Below, in pieces: positions 33,060 to 43,675 of a stretch of DNA of 64,000 nucleotides (positions are counted from its first letter, which is position 1; each line of letters opens with the position of its first letter). The stretch is from Dugong dugon (taxonomy: Eukaryota > Chordata > Mammalia > Sirenia > Dugongidae), in the NCBI GenBank assembly GCA_030035585.1, contig CM057462.1:94571234-94635233 (forward strand), written 5' to 3'. Below the pieces are notes generated by a model. The model had not been told where the DNA came from and ran no database searches. It worked only from the letters and a program-made list of their open reading frames with translations. The translations under genes were made by a program, and so were the position numbers.

Positions 33060-34340
33060 AGAAATGCTTTATTTAATACAATTTTGAGAATATGGCAGCC
33101 AAGGAAAGAGAAAGACTTCAGCCCTGCTCTCTTGGCTCCTAAACCCGCCTAACTCCACAAAATCAGTTCCAGGGAAAGAAAATGAGTAAAGCAAATCCTG
33201 GTAATTGTCATTTTGACCTTATTTTTCAGAGAAGAGAATTTAGGAGGTGGTCTTTTATTTTCTCTCTTTAGTCTTGAATGGAATAGAAGGAACTTTAAGA
33301 AGAAATTGGCAAAATGGGCAAAATTAACAATCAGCATTCACTAAGTCTGATGAAGCATAGATGTCAAAACTCCATATTAATGGTAGTAACAATAAAAGAT
33401 CTAAGGACACCCCCCCCCCCCGCATAAATAGAGTATATCTACTCCAGGTCAAGTGAATAATAAGAAAGAGTTAACAAAATTTCAAGAGAGAATATAGCTA
33501 AGGCCCTCTTACACAGTTACAGTAAACACAAGTTGATATCTCACCAAACCCATTCCCCATTCTCAAAAGATAGCCCAAATAAAGAGGGAATAGAATCTTA
33601 CAAAATTCACCTACAACATATTAGAAGAAATAAAATATATATGTTCAGAGTGGCCAACACTGACATTCGACCTACATAAAAAAAAAGTAAACTGAAAAAA
33701 ACTGAAACCATGCAAATAATCTATAGTGAAAAAGAGAGGATGGAATAAGAATATGACAAAGAATAACGGACAACTGAGACTAGAGAGAAAATATAACGCA
33801 AGGATCAGAAGGCAATTGCCTGTGACCATTTCTTGTTGTAAATGAACTTGACACAAACATAAATTTGAGAAAATGACAGTTTTGATAAATCAACAAAATT
33901 ACATGATACAGGAGATTGTGGAGAGGAGAAAAAAAATTGATACCAAAATAACACCATTATGTAACGAATAAATAAATGAGAAGCACCAAGAACAGAATAT
34001 ACATGACTCATATTCAAATTACTGACATGGAGGGAAGGGTTGAAATGGTCACATTGGATGAAGAGAAAAAAATGAAAATTGTAAAAGCAATCTTAAAGCT
34101 GTTTAGAGGTAAAAGATGCTGAAGATGATGATAAAACCTAACTGTAATTGGTGTTCCTGAAATAAAGACTCCAACAAAAGTATAGAAAAGATCTTCAAGG
34201 ATTAATAGAAAAAAAAAAAACCTAACATGAAAGAAGAACTAAATCTGCAGATTGCTAAGTCAGGAAAATTAATTTCGAATGAATGATACTGACTTCAGTT
34301 TTTTACAAGATCTATCAAAGATTATGAGAAAAAAATGAAA
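33060..34340 (+). mobile_element. Possible HAL1/old L1 ORF1 region
   Basis: A-rich strand with words like gtaattggtgttcctgaaat, aagatcttcaaggattaata and agattgctaagtcaggaaaa, which resemble the ORF1 region of HAL1/old L1 elements. No long ORF. Low confidence, because no catalytic domain is expected in this part. Confidence 0.35.
33410..33421 (+). repeat. Poly(C) tract
   Basis: Twelve consecutive C. Possible sequencing weak spot or i-motif/G-quadruplex-prone site. Confidence 0.9.
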
Positions 34341-34847
34341 GTAAGAGATTGAAGTCAGAAACTCTTAGAGGGGGTTTCTGGCATTTCTATGCCTCTGTAG
34401 AATATATGCGGACTTCTCACCTATTGTTTTCAATAACTTTGGACCTTTGGCCGAAATGCTGAGAGACAATACCGCAAGTTCTGATCTTTATTCTGTTCCT
34501 GCACAAATGCTCAGAGAGAGGTTGTCTGTTACGTCCATCTCAATGGATGATTGAATTCTGGCCAAACTTTTTATGTGTATTTTCTAATTTGCTTGTATTA
34601 TTTATAATAAGCCTGTATCACGTGTTACAAAATTAATGTTGTTATTCCAAAAAAGCTTCTACAGAATATATAATGTTTCCTAAATTATATATAATAAATA
34701 TATATATATATATATAACAGTAGTATTTACAATATCCTTCAAGAAATCATAGAAAAGGCAAAAGGTCTACACTTCAGTTTCTGCCCCTGCCAGCCATTTG
34801 CTGTTACTGGGGGCAAATCATTTAATCTAGCTTAGTTTTTGTTTCCT
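34341..34847. other. Unassigned; includes (AT)n at 34696-34716
   Basis: No gene. A short TA microsatellite lies at 34696-34716. Confidence 0.4.
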
Positions 34848-35055
34848 TAAGTCCCTGCATGGTGGAAATGGTTAAGTACTTGGCTACTAACTGAAAGGTT
34901 GATGGTTCAAGGCCACCCAGAGGTGCCTTGGAAGAAAACTCTGGCAATCTACTTACTTCCAAAAGATCACAGCCACAGAACACCTTATGGAGTGCAGTTC
35001 TATTCTGACACACATGGGGCGCAATGAGTCAGAATCAACTCAATGGCAACTGGTA
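34848..35055 (+). mobile_element. AfroSINE variant
   Basis: Sense copy of the longer-body variant. Head gtccctgcatggtggaaatg, B-box-like tggttcaaggccac, body gtgccttggaagaaaactct, tail ttctattctgacacacatgg and atgagtcagaatcaactcaa. Confidence 0.85.
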
Positions 35056-35165
35056 TCCTCATTTTATAGAAGAGGAAACAGATACTTGGAGACGTTAAGT
35101 GATTGTCTAAAGGCGTAGTAAACTCTCTGATTCAAGGCAGTATGGCTTTCTCATTATGCGTGTGT
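35056..35165 (-). mobile_element. MIR SINE fragment
   Basis: cctcattttatagaagagga, gagacgttaagtgattgtct and gcagtatggctttctc are the complement of the central MIR region. Confidence 0.6.
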
Positions 35166-36007
35166 TGAGATAAAATAAGCTAATAGATAGGAAAATACTT
35201 TTCAAAGGAAAACATTTTTCAAAGGAAAACTGCCTATGCAAAGTTTACAGTATTAGTATTGTGAGGACATTACAGACAATAGTATTTAGTAGTAATATTA
35301 CTGTTTTCGCCTCTAGTTTTTTTTATTTTTTTATATTAAAGTATTGTCAACTGCAAACTTGTATTGCAATACAAAATGGTATATATTCTCCTATCTATTA
35401 TAAAGCTTTTATGCACTAATAAAATTCTTGGGATTGAACACCAAGTAAGAAATACAGTTGAAAGATGATTCACTCCTTATTTAAAAATGGAAAATAAAGA
35501 GAAGTTTTATTTATTCTAGGCTCACTTCTACTGGCTCCATCTACTTCTTTTCCTGTTTTTAACCATGTAACAGAGGATACACTGTTACTTGTCTTCCCCC
35601 CACGGCCCTTAATGTTTATATAGAGTGGTCTTCATTTATAACATTTGATTACAGAGAGCAGCAAAGATAAAGTCACAGGCATGGGGGGAAATGATGGCTC
35701 TTCTGGTTCTTCTTTTTGACCCCCAATGCTTCCCCTCTGTAGCTGGTTCTCTCAACAGGAAGAAGGGCAATTGGAGTTTACTAATTCATTAGTATATGAA
35801 GAGGAAAAGAACACCAGGAAGAAGGCTTCCAGAAGAAACATTATGATAGGACATCGATTAAATTAGCATAAGTGGAAACATATTTCATCCTGAAAATCAA
35901 ATTAAAACCTACAGCCTTGATACATTTGCTATATCTGAACCAGTGCCTGTCTAGTTCTCCTGAAGCTATCCAGACAGCATCAGGTTAGGATCTTTCCAGC
36001 GCAGCCA

Positions 36008-36026
36008 AAAAAAAAAAAAAAAAAAA
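36008..36026 (+). repeat. Poly(A) run
   Basis: About 19 A. No recognised retroelement ends here. Confidence 0.85.
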
Positions 36027-36304
36027 TTATCAACCACAAAACTCTGTGTTTTCTGCGTATTAAATTTTTAAAATTTGTTCCTTGGATCATATATTCAGCA
36101 AATATTTATTGAGCTCCTACGATGTGTCACACATGAAGTTAAATCAGAGAATGCTGCTAATATATTAAACAAGGCACTCTGCAAGTTGCTAATATGTATT
36201 CAAATAATTATAAGACTCACTAGTCAGAACTCTACTGGCTCACCTAAGCAACCAAAGTACTGGGCTGGGCTCACCTCATGGGTGACTTTATTCAGAGACT
36301 TAAC

Positions 36305-36460
36305 TGCTGTTCTCTCTCCCTGTCTCTTGCTTTATCTCTTCCTCTTCCTCTCTTCCTTTACCTCTGCTTCCCCCTCTCTCTTCCTTGCTCTCACTCTTGT
36401 TCCCTCTTTCTTCTTGTCCATCTTAATATCTCCTCTTTATTTCTCTCCACATATTAGCTT
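36305..36460 (+). repeat. Polypyrimidine tract
   Basis: About 155 bp strongly enriched in C and T (tctctccctgtctcttgctt and onward). The 149-codon ORF that covers it, with a Leu/Ser-rich C-terminal half, is explained by this composition. Confidence 0.8.
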
Positions 36461-36606
36461 CATCTTCTCAAGCTACCTATTCCCAGAAGCATACAACTGT
36501 GGCCACAGGGAGCTCTGGACTTAAATCCTTACAGATTTATTTTTAGAGAGGAAAGCAAGATTTTCCCAAGCAGCTTCTTAATTTGAAGAACTCTAATTGG
36601 CCTGGA

Positions 36607-36806
36607 AGAAGCCCTGGTGGCACACTGGTTAAGCACTCCACTGCTAACAGAAAGGTTGGCAGTTCGAACCTACCAAATACACCATGGGAGAAAGACATGG
36701 CAATCTGCTTCTGTAAAGATTACAGCCTTGGAAACTCTATGGGGGAGTTCTATTCTGTCCTATAGGGTCCCTATGAGTCTGACTTGACTCAAAGACAATG
36801 GGTAAT
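36607..36806 (+). mobile_element. AfroSINE-type SINE
   Basis: Head aagccctggtggcacactgg, B box cagttcgaacctacc, body gaaactctatgggggagttc, tail tatgagtctgacttgactca. Only a few bases separate it from the next SINE. Confidence 0.92.
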
Positions 36807-36811
36807 TGACC

Positions 36812-37018
36812 TGGAGTCCCTGGATGGTACAAATGGTTAACGTGCTTGGCTGTTAACCAAAAGGTTGGTGGTTGGAGTCCACCCAGAGGTGCCTTGGAAG
36901 AAAAGCCTGGCTACCTACTTTCAAAAAATCAGCAATTGCAAACACCATGGAGCATGATTTTACTCTAACACACGTGAGGTCGTCATGCATTGGAGTCAAC
37001 TCAATGAGAACTGGTTAA
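36812..37018 (+). mobile_element. AfroSINE variant, adjacent to previous SINE
   Basis: Head ggagtccctggatggtacaa, body aggtgccttggaagaaaagc and attttactctaacacacgtg, tail ttggagtcaactcaatgaga. Belongs to the longer-body variant, so it is not a tandem duplicate of its neighbour. Confidence 0.9.
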
Positions 37019-37445
37019 TTAGCCTGGAGGATGTGCCCAACTTTGAACCAGGTGGTCAGGTAAAATTAGCACACCTGTGGTCATGCCTTATCTTGTGTCC
37101 TGGAAGGAAGGGTGTATTACCAGAATATGAGATAAAAGGTTTAGTGAATATATAAAGAATAGTCATTACAAAGACAGCATCTCAACCTTCAGTCTTATAA
37201 TCCAGCAATGGAGACAAGGAGTGTATAAAACTGTATACAATTCCAGGTCTTTGTGTAAAAATCATGTGGATGGTTATTGAACTATATTTCTCAAATTATA
37301 TTCTATGGAACACTAGTGTTCTAAGACATATCATGAGAAAAATTCAAAATTATACATTGTTTAAAAGTAGATACAAGTCCAAAATAAAATGTGCAAAGCA
37401 CATAAACAGAAAATCTGAAAAAAGAAGAAACAAAAATAGCAAAAA
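37019..37445. other. Unassigned stretch
   Basis: Nothing recognised. Confidence 0.3.
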
Positions 37446-37449
37446 ACCA

Positions 37450-37965
37450 TTGAAAAGTGTCTATCCAACCACTTCCACTAATCATCAAATCTCAGCTTAA
37501 ATGTCATTTCTTTACCAGCTCTTTACCTGACCCCTAAGACTCATTAAACCAGAAACCAAACAAAACCTGTTGCTGTCAAGTCGATTCTGACTCATAGAGA
37601 CCCTATACGACAGAGTAGAACTGCCTGCGCATAGAGTTTCCAAGGAGCGCCTAGTGGATTTGAACTGTCAACCTTTTGGTTAGCAGCAGTAACCACTGCA
37701 CCACCGGGGTTTCCTAAGACTGATTAGGTTCTCTTTATCATACATCCTTGGAGCACCAGTACTTCTCTTCTTCTGCAGTTGACACAATGGCAATTAGATA
37801 ATTATTTGTTTAGAGACATTTTCTCTGGTGAGATTGTAACCTCCATGGGAGCAGGGATGATTTCTGCCTTGGTCACCAATAAAAATGCAGAGTCTAACAC
37901 AATGCCTGACATGAAGAAAGCACTCAACAAATGTTAATTTAATGAATGAAATGAAATGAACAGTT
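37450..37965 (+). mobile_element. L2 LINE 3' end split by a SINE
   Basis: L2 sequence (caaatctcagcttaaatgtc, tttaccagctctttacctga) stops at 37546 and resumes at 37713 (tcatacatccttggagcacc, taacctccatgggagcaggg, acaatgcctgacatgaagaa, ctcaacaaatgttaatttaa). Confidence 0.8.
37547..37712 (-). mobile_element. AfroSINE-type SINE inside L2
   Basis: Tail aaaccaaacaaaacctgttg, body agaccctatacgacagagta, head accactgcaccaccggggtt. Flanked by a 14-bp target duplication cctaagactcatta (37533-37546) and cctaagactgatta (37713-37726), one mismatch. Confidence 0.94.
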
Positions 37966-37969
37966 ATAT

Positions 37970-38200
37970 ATGTTTTTGCATTCAAAATTTGCAAAGATTT
38001 TTTAAATTGATAATATTCAGTGTTAGCTAGGAGCATCATAAAGGGCATTCCTATACACTGATAGTGAAATTGCAAATTGGTGCCACGCTTCTAGAGGGTA
38101 ATTTGGAAGTTGGTTCTAGAGCTCAAAACTGTGCATAGTCTTTGACTTTTATTCAGAAATGTATCTAAAGGAAATCATCAAAGAGTGACACACAAGGTAT
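37970..38200 (+). mobile_element. Old L1/HAL1-like fragment
   Basis: Words cctatacactgatagtgaaa, gagggtaatttggaagttgg and attcagaaatgtatctaaag match the order seen in old L1/HAL1 ORF2 C-terminal DNA. Confidence 0.5.
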
Positions 38201-38536
38201 TGACTGCAAATACCTCTTCTATAACGTTTCTCCCTAACCATTCCCATCCCCAGTTTTGAACCTCTTGCAAATAGAATATACTGGCTGTTATCCCTCCTGG
38301 TGCAATTATTTAAAGATTGAAGATCACTCCATCTCACTCTCAAATATTTGATCCTCTGGCTCACTGCCAATATCTCCAACACTGCTCTTTTGTCTTAGTG
38401 CCTTCAATACCCGCATAGACGATCCTTCCAAAATCCTGGCCTCTCAGTTACTAAACTTCTTCTCCTCCAGTGATTTTATCTCCACCCACCTCAGCCACGC
38501 ACTTCCATGGTTATCCCCTAGACTGTCATGCCACCT
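38201..38536. other. Unassigned stretch
   Basis: Nothing recognised. Confidence 0.3.
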
Positions 38537-38745
38537 GTATTAGGGTTCTCCAGAGAAACAGAACCAACAGGATGAAGATAGATAGATACATAGATACCTA
38601 GATACACAGATAGGTACATAGATAGATTTATTTTAAGGAATTGGCTCAAGTGATTGTGGGGCTAGCAAGTCCAAAATCTGTAGATCAGGTGGCGGGCTAG
38701 AAACTGGCAGTCTGCACCTGAAAGCCACAGGCCAGGCTGTTGGTC
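38537..38745 (-). mobile_element. MLT2-like LTR, truncated, with GATA repeat
   Basis: Starts tgtattagggttctccagag, then aaacagaaccaacaggatga, an imperfect (GATA)n at 38575-38630, then ttaaggaattggctcaagtg. Sequence identity is lost near 38745. Confidence 0.75.
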
Positions 38746-39663
38746 AGCCCTCAATAAATGTTTGCTGAATTAATGAATGAGTGAATGAAAGGAATGTGTA
38801 GGGATGACGTGCCAGTTATTAGGCATCCCTTTGTTGCTGGATCTGTGAAAATGGATATGGGGCTTTTAAATATATTTCTTCTGCCAGCTGGCACCATGTT
38901 AAACTTTGTCAGTAGAGAGCACTGGAGAAGTGCTGCAAGAGAAAGATTCTGAAGGTGAGGCTGTTTTTCTCCACTGCTCAGCATATGCAATGCTAAGTGC
39001 CTGTAGGGTATAGTTTTCCCCAGCATTTGATGGGCAGAGGTGGCATAGCCAGGGGCCCCAGAGAGTATGGCCCTGGGCCCAGCCCAGGTCACAGCTCCCT
39101 ACACCTTCTCCTCAGTCCCACATACACGTGCACCAGGGACACTATGGAGCTGGCCATCTAGAAAACCAGCCACCTGACCATTGCTCTGTACAGCAGCCTA
39201 GAGCTACCCTGGCCCAACAGTACACAGAAAAGAACTAGGTTCCTGAAGAAGGATACCTTTCCAGCTCCCAGTTCCAGAAGAACCCACTGTGGCACCCTGA
39301 GTCCCTCTGCACGCCTGACTCCTTTTGCATGCCTGCCCATCAGCCTGGCTTGACTGCACCCTAGAGGTTTGTTTCTCATAGCCTTCCGATGCAGACATCA
39401 CGTGCTTCAGGCTTTGAGCCCATGGTGGTGATGCATTTCCCTCCGTACACTCACTCCACTGTCTATTTGCTTCCAACCTCAGCTTGCTTGCACCCACTGG
39501 GTTGTTTCTACTTGCCTGGAGACTGTGAACTGTGCCACCCTGTGAATTTCTCCACCATCCATCACCTACTTCAGTGAGATGTGAACCACCCTTCTAAATT
39601 TGTTCTTCCTTGGGTATTCTCCCTCAACTCTAGGATAATCTTGAGAGTTCTCTTTCAAGCTTT
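38746..39663. other. Unassigned stretch; L2-like tail at its start
   Basis: The first 55 bp (ccctcaataaatgtttgctg) resemble an L2 tail. The rest, including a GC-richer part at 39040-39380, is unassigned. Short ORFs on both strands have no recognisable domain. Confidence 0.35.
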
Positions 39664-40600
39664 ATGTTCTTGTTGTTGTTAGTTACTCTCGAGTTGGCTC
39701 CAACTCAGGGCAACCCCAAGTTTAACAGAAAGAAACATTGCCTTGTCCTGTGCCATCTTCAGGAGCATTGGTATGTGTTATGGATTGAATTCTGTCTCCC
39801 CAAAATATGTATCAATTTGGCTAGGCCAAAATACCCAGTGTTGGGTGGTTGTCCTCCATTTTGTGATCTGATGTAATTTTCCTGTGTGTTGTAAATCCTA
39901 ACCTCTGCAGTGTTAATGAGGCAGGATTAGAGGTGGTTATTTAGTTACCTTAAAGAGGCAGGACACAATCTATAGGATTAGATTATATCTTGAGCCAATA
40001 TCTTTTGAGATATAAAAGAGAGAATCGAGCAGAGAGGAGAAGGAGCTCATTACCACCAAGCAAGAAAAGCCAGAGGTAGAGTGCATCCTTTGGTCCGTGC
40101 TCTGAGAAGCTCCTAGGCCAGGGGAAGATTGACGACAAGGAACTTTCCCCAGAGCCCACAGAGAGAGAAAACCTTCCCCTGGAGCTGGCACCTTGAATTT
40201 GGACTTCTAGCCTCCTAAACTGTGAGAGAATAAATTTCTGTTTGTTAAAGCCACTCACTCATGGTATTTCTGTTACAGTAGCTCTAGATGACTGAGACTG
40301 TATGCTTGAGTCCATTGCTGTGGCCGCTGTGTATTTTGAATCCCTTCCAATCTAGGGGGCTCATCTTTTTGCACTATATCAAACAATACTCTGCCGTGAT
40401 CCATACGGTTTTCATTCGTTCATTTTCAGAAGTAGATCACCAGGCCTTTCTTTCTAGTCTGTGTTAGTCTGGAAGCTTTGCTGAAACCTGTGCACCACGG
40501 GTGATTCCGCTGGTATTTGAAACCAGGGGCATAGCTGCCAGCATCACAGCAACATGCAAGCCACCGTAGTACAACAAACTGACAGATGGGTGGTAGTCAA
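39664..40600 (-). mobile_element. Composite SINE with RTE tail, split by an LTR
   Basis: Left part 39664-39775: tail gttcttgttgttgttagtta, then ttgccttgtcctgtgccatc, matching the RTE 3' end. Right part 40300-40600: gcttgagtccattgctgtgg, then a body (gtgatccatacggttttcat, tagtctggaagctttgctga) shared with the tRNA-Gly-like SINEs. The LTR at 39776-40299 interrupts it. Confidence 0.7.
39776..40299 (+). mobile_element. MaLR LTR (MLT1-like) inside SINE
   Basis: Starts tgttatggattgaattctgt; poly(A) signal in gagagaataaatttctgttt; ends ctagatgactgagact. Flanked by a 5-bp target duplication gtatg (39771-39775 and 40300-40304). 524 bp. Solo LTR. Confidence 0.9.
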
Positions 40601-41485
40601 GCTTTATTGTTGTTACTCTCATATGACAGCTTAATAATTATTTATGTTAAAATTCCCATTTAAATTCTTGTGTGGTTTCTATCTCCTGATTAAACCATAC
40701 TGATAGAGAGGGCTTGAAATGACAATAAGAACCTAAAGAAAGGAAATGAGAATCCTCCCTCCCCAACCTATTAATCTGGAATTCAGGCATTCACACCTGA
40801 CTAGTTGTCTTTAGTAGCTCTATATCCCCCGATCGACCAAGGTAGACACAGATTGATTGGTACACTTCACTCACTCCTTGGAAGATAATGTACATGGAAA
40901 TGTTTGAGAAATAAATATTCAGGGTCTGTTTATCTTATTATATACAAATTATGACTGTATTTCCCTGGCAAATCTCAGAGCTTTTTGTGTTTATACCTAA
41001 TACTCAAGTATAACAAATAGACATGGTTCTCAATTGCAGTAAGTTCTTCTCTGTGTGAATAGTAAGAACAGAGTTTGCAATGGTCTTACAGTTGATAAAC
41101 TCATTTGATTTCTGTTTAACAGAATTAATGACATTTTCCTTTAACCGAGGTTAATGGACTCCAGCCACATTTGAGGGATCTCTAACAGTTTAGCCTGGGG
41201 TGATTCTGATTGACATAGCATACAGAACAAGAGAATTAGGAAACTAAATAGCTTATTTCTTGAACTGCAACAGATCACCTGTAAGGATGTTTTATTTACA
41301 ATATTATGCTCCACAATCCTTCCTTATGGCAATATGTTCTATTGATCTGTGCTGTCATGTACCAGAAGAAGCTCCCAGACAGTGGGAAGGAAAGAGATAC
41401 AAGTGAGCAGGGCAGGCAATGTGTGTGTTCTATCTGTGGGAAATCCCATGCAGTGCAGGTCACTGGAAATACAGGATGGTCTAAT
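40601..41485. other. Unassigned stretch
   Basis: Nothing recognised. Confidence 0.35.
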
Positions 41486-41489
41486 ACAC

Positions 41490-41720
41490 TGTTAGCACTT
41501 ATGGAGTGTTTTCTATGTGCCAAGCACTGTGTCGCTGCTTACAGGCAATATCTTAATTATTTATCACAAAACTATTAAAATCTCATTTATTATAAAAATA
41601 TTTTCTGAATGTATATTATGTATAAGGCATAGTTTTAGGTTCTGAAGAGACCAGGGAACAAAACAGAGAAAATTCTTAATGCTATGGAGTTTACTATTTA
41701 GTGATATGTGGCAGAGCAAA
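41490..41720. mobile_element. Old MIR/L2-like fragments
   Basis: tttctatgtgccaagcactg at 41510 and ggttctgaagagaccaggga, acaaaacagagaaaattctt at 41640 resemble common old mammalian repeats. Orientation and family uncertain. Confidence 0.4.
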
Positions 41721-41984
41721 CTAGCAATCTACCAATGATTCATGTTCCCCTTCCAGAATGTAGAGATATTGTTAAATGTTGAGAAGCTGCTGTTCAGACA
41801 GGGAGTACATCTTCCAACCACCCTGCTCCCCCACCATCTAGAAGGGACCGTGTATGTAACTGAATCTTGCCAATGGAATGTGGGGTTAGATGTGAGATAT
41901 GTTTCTTCCAGGCCTGAACCATAATAACCTTCCATTGATCCTCTAAGTGGTCTCTTCCTTCAGAACAATCAGATTTTGAATACA

Positions 41985-42120
41985 TTTTGAAGGTAAACCG
42001 GAATAATACCCTCATTTTACAGACAAAGTAAACATGGTTACGGAATTGATAAAGCTGGAACTTGAACTCAGGGCAGATTGTAAAGACTGTGCATATTAAG
42101 CCACCTGAGTTAATCATGGT
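41985..42120 (-). mobile_element. MIR SINE fragment
   Basis: taccctcattttacagacaa, ataaagctggaacttgaact and gtgcatattaagccacctg are the complement of MIR. Confidence 0.7.
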
Positions 42121-42555
42121 GGGCATTTAGAAAGCAGTAGTTGAGCCTGGGCAGGAAAATGCCTATCTTATTTCATCGTCCAATTGTGAACAAAGCAACA
42201 AGTATACTATACACAAAGCATGACCTTGTTGCTTTTCTGCTGCTGAATGTCTCCATGTAGGCTGGCCAGAGAGACACTTGACGTTGACGTGAATCAATCC
42301 GCTAAAGCAGAGACTGCTACAAAGGAACCGAAGCCCATCTTTAGTTGAGATAGCTTCCAAACAGGCAATCAGCAGACGCGTTTACTAATGTGTTACAGGA
42401 ACTCATACTGGTATTCTAGGAAGTTAATAGTTACTTTTCCAAAGTTTTGGAAATGATACAAGACTGAAAATAATACTGATAAATTGTAATCGGGCTATTC
42501 GAAAGATATGTTTTGCTCAGGGAGCATTTTGGTGCCATCGCATTTGCAATTACTT
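42121..42555. other. Unassigned stretch
   Basis: Nothing recognised. Confidence 0.3.
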
Positions 42556-42589
42556 ATATTTATGTAGAAAATTAGAACTTACGTGGGGT

Positions 42590-42790
42590 TTTACAGTTCA
42601 CCTGGTGTTATCACATGAACTTTCTTACTTGAGCCTTTAAAAATGCTGTGAAGTGGTAGGAAAGTATTTTATTCCTCAGATGAAATAGGAAACTAAGCTA
42701 AAGAGAAATTACATGATTTGCCCAAAGAGACCCAGTGGAAACAGTACCCACATCGTTACATTTCTACCCTGAACTCTCTCCATTACCCCA
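42590..42790 (-). mobile_element. MIR SINE
   Basis: gtgttatcacatgaactttc, attcctcagatgaaatagga and attacatgatttgcccaaag are the complement of MIR. Confidence 0.65.
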
Positions 42791-42914
42791 CACTGTCTCT
42801 CAAATACCACCAGCCTGTTTTGTTTTTTTGACTTCCTATGTGGGAAATCAACTCTGATGGCCAGAATGAAGTTATCTCATAGAAAATTATTTATTATTGA
42901 AGAGGAAAACATAC

Positions 42915-43392
42915 TGTCATGGATTGAATTATGTCCCCCCAAAAATGTATGTGTCAGTTTGGCTGGGCCATGATTCCTGGTACTGTGTGATTTTCCTATA
43001 TGTTGTAAATCTTGCCTCTATGATGTTAATGAGGGAGGATGGGCGGCAGTTGTGTTAGTAAGGCAGGATGCAGTCTACAAGATTGGATTGTATCCTGAGG
43101 CAATGTCTTGAGATATAAAAGACAGAAGTGAGCAGAGAGACAGGGGGACCTCATACCATCAAGAAAGCAGTGCCGGGAGCAGAGCGTGTCCTCTGGACTG
43201 GGGTCCTTGGGCTGAGAAGCAACTAGTCCCAGGGAACACTGATGAGAAGGCCAAGAGAGAGAGAAAGCCTTCCTCTGGAGCTGACACCCTGAACTGGGAC
43301 TTTTAGCCTACTTTACCGTAAGGAAATAAACTCTTTGTTAAAACCATCTGCTTGTGGTATTTCTGTTACAGCAGCACTAGATAACTAAGACA
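42915..43392 (+). mobile_element. MaLR LTR (MLT1-like)
   Basis: Starts tgtcatggattgaattatgt and ends cactagataactaagaca, with a poly(A) signal near 43320-43330. Perfect 5-bp target duplication catac (42910-42914 and 43393-43397). 478 bp. Solo LTR, same family as 11740, 39776 and 58163. Confidence 0.92.
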
Positions 43393-43675
43393 CATACTAT
43401 ACAACTTCAGAAAATATGAAGACAGCACACTGGATTAAAGAAATGTTTACCCTTTTAATTTGCTTTTTATTTAAGCTCAGAGGCTGCTGCTCATGTGATA
43501 TCCAAGGTGTGAGCCACATTGTGTATGGCTTTCTGTCTTATTAATTTTGCACTCAATCATCTTTATCTTTTTCATTGCATACAATATTGAAAACTGCACA
43601 TTCCAGATTACTTTGCCATCATGCTGTAAAAGTTCACCTTTTTAAAAAAATGGAGACAGTAATATATTACTATTT
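43393..43675. other. Unassigned stretch
   Basis: Nothing recognised. Confidence 0.3.

Larger units (their letters stand above)
35166..36606. other. Unassigned stretch with A and CT tracts
   Basis: No gene. Includes a poly(A) run at 36008-36026 and a pyrimidine tract (separate entry). A piece at 36095-36185 (aaatatttattgagctccta) resembles an old mammalian repeat but is too short to assign. Confidence 0.4.

Noticed and set aside
36075..36524. 149-codon ORF with a hydrophobic Leu/Ser/Phe-rich half
   Set aside because: The C-terminal half is the translation of a polypyrimidine tract and the rest has no motif, so it is not a membrane protein gene.
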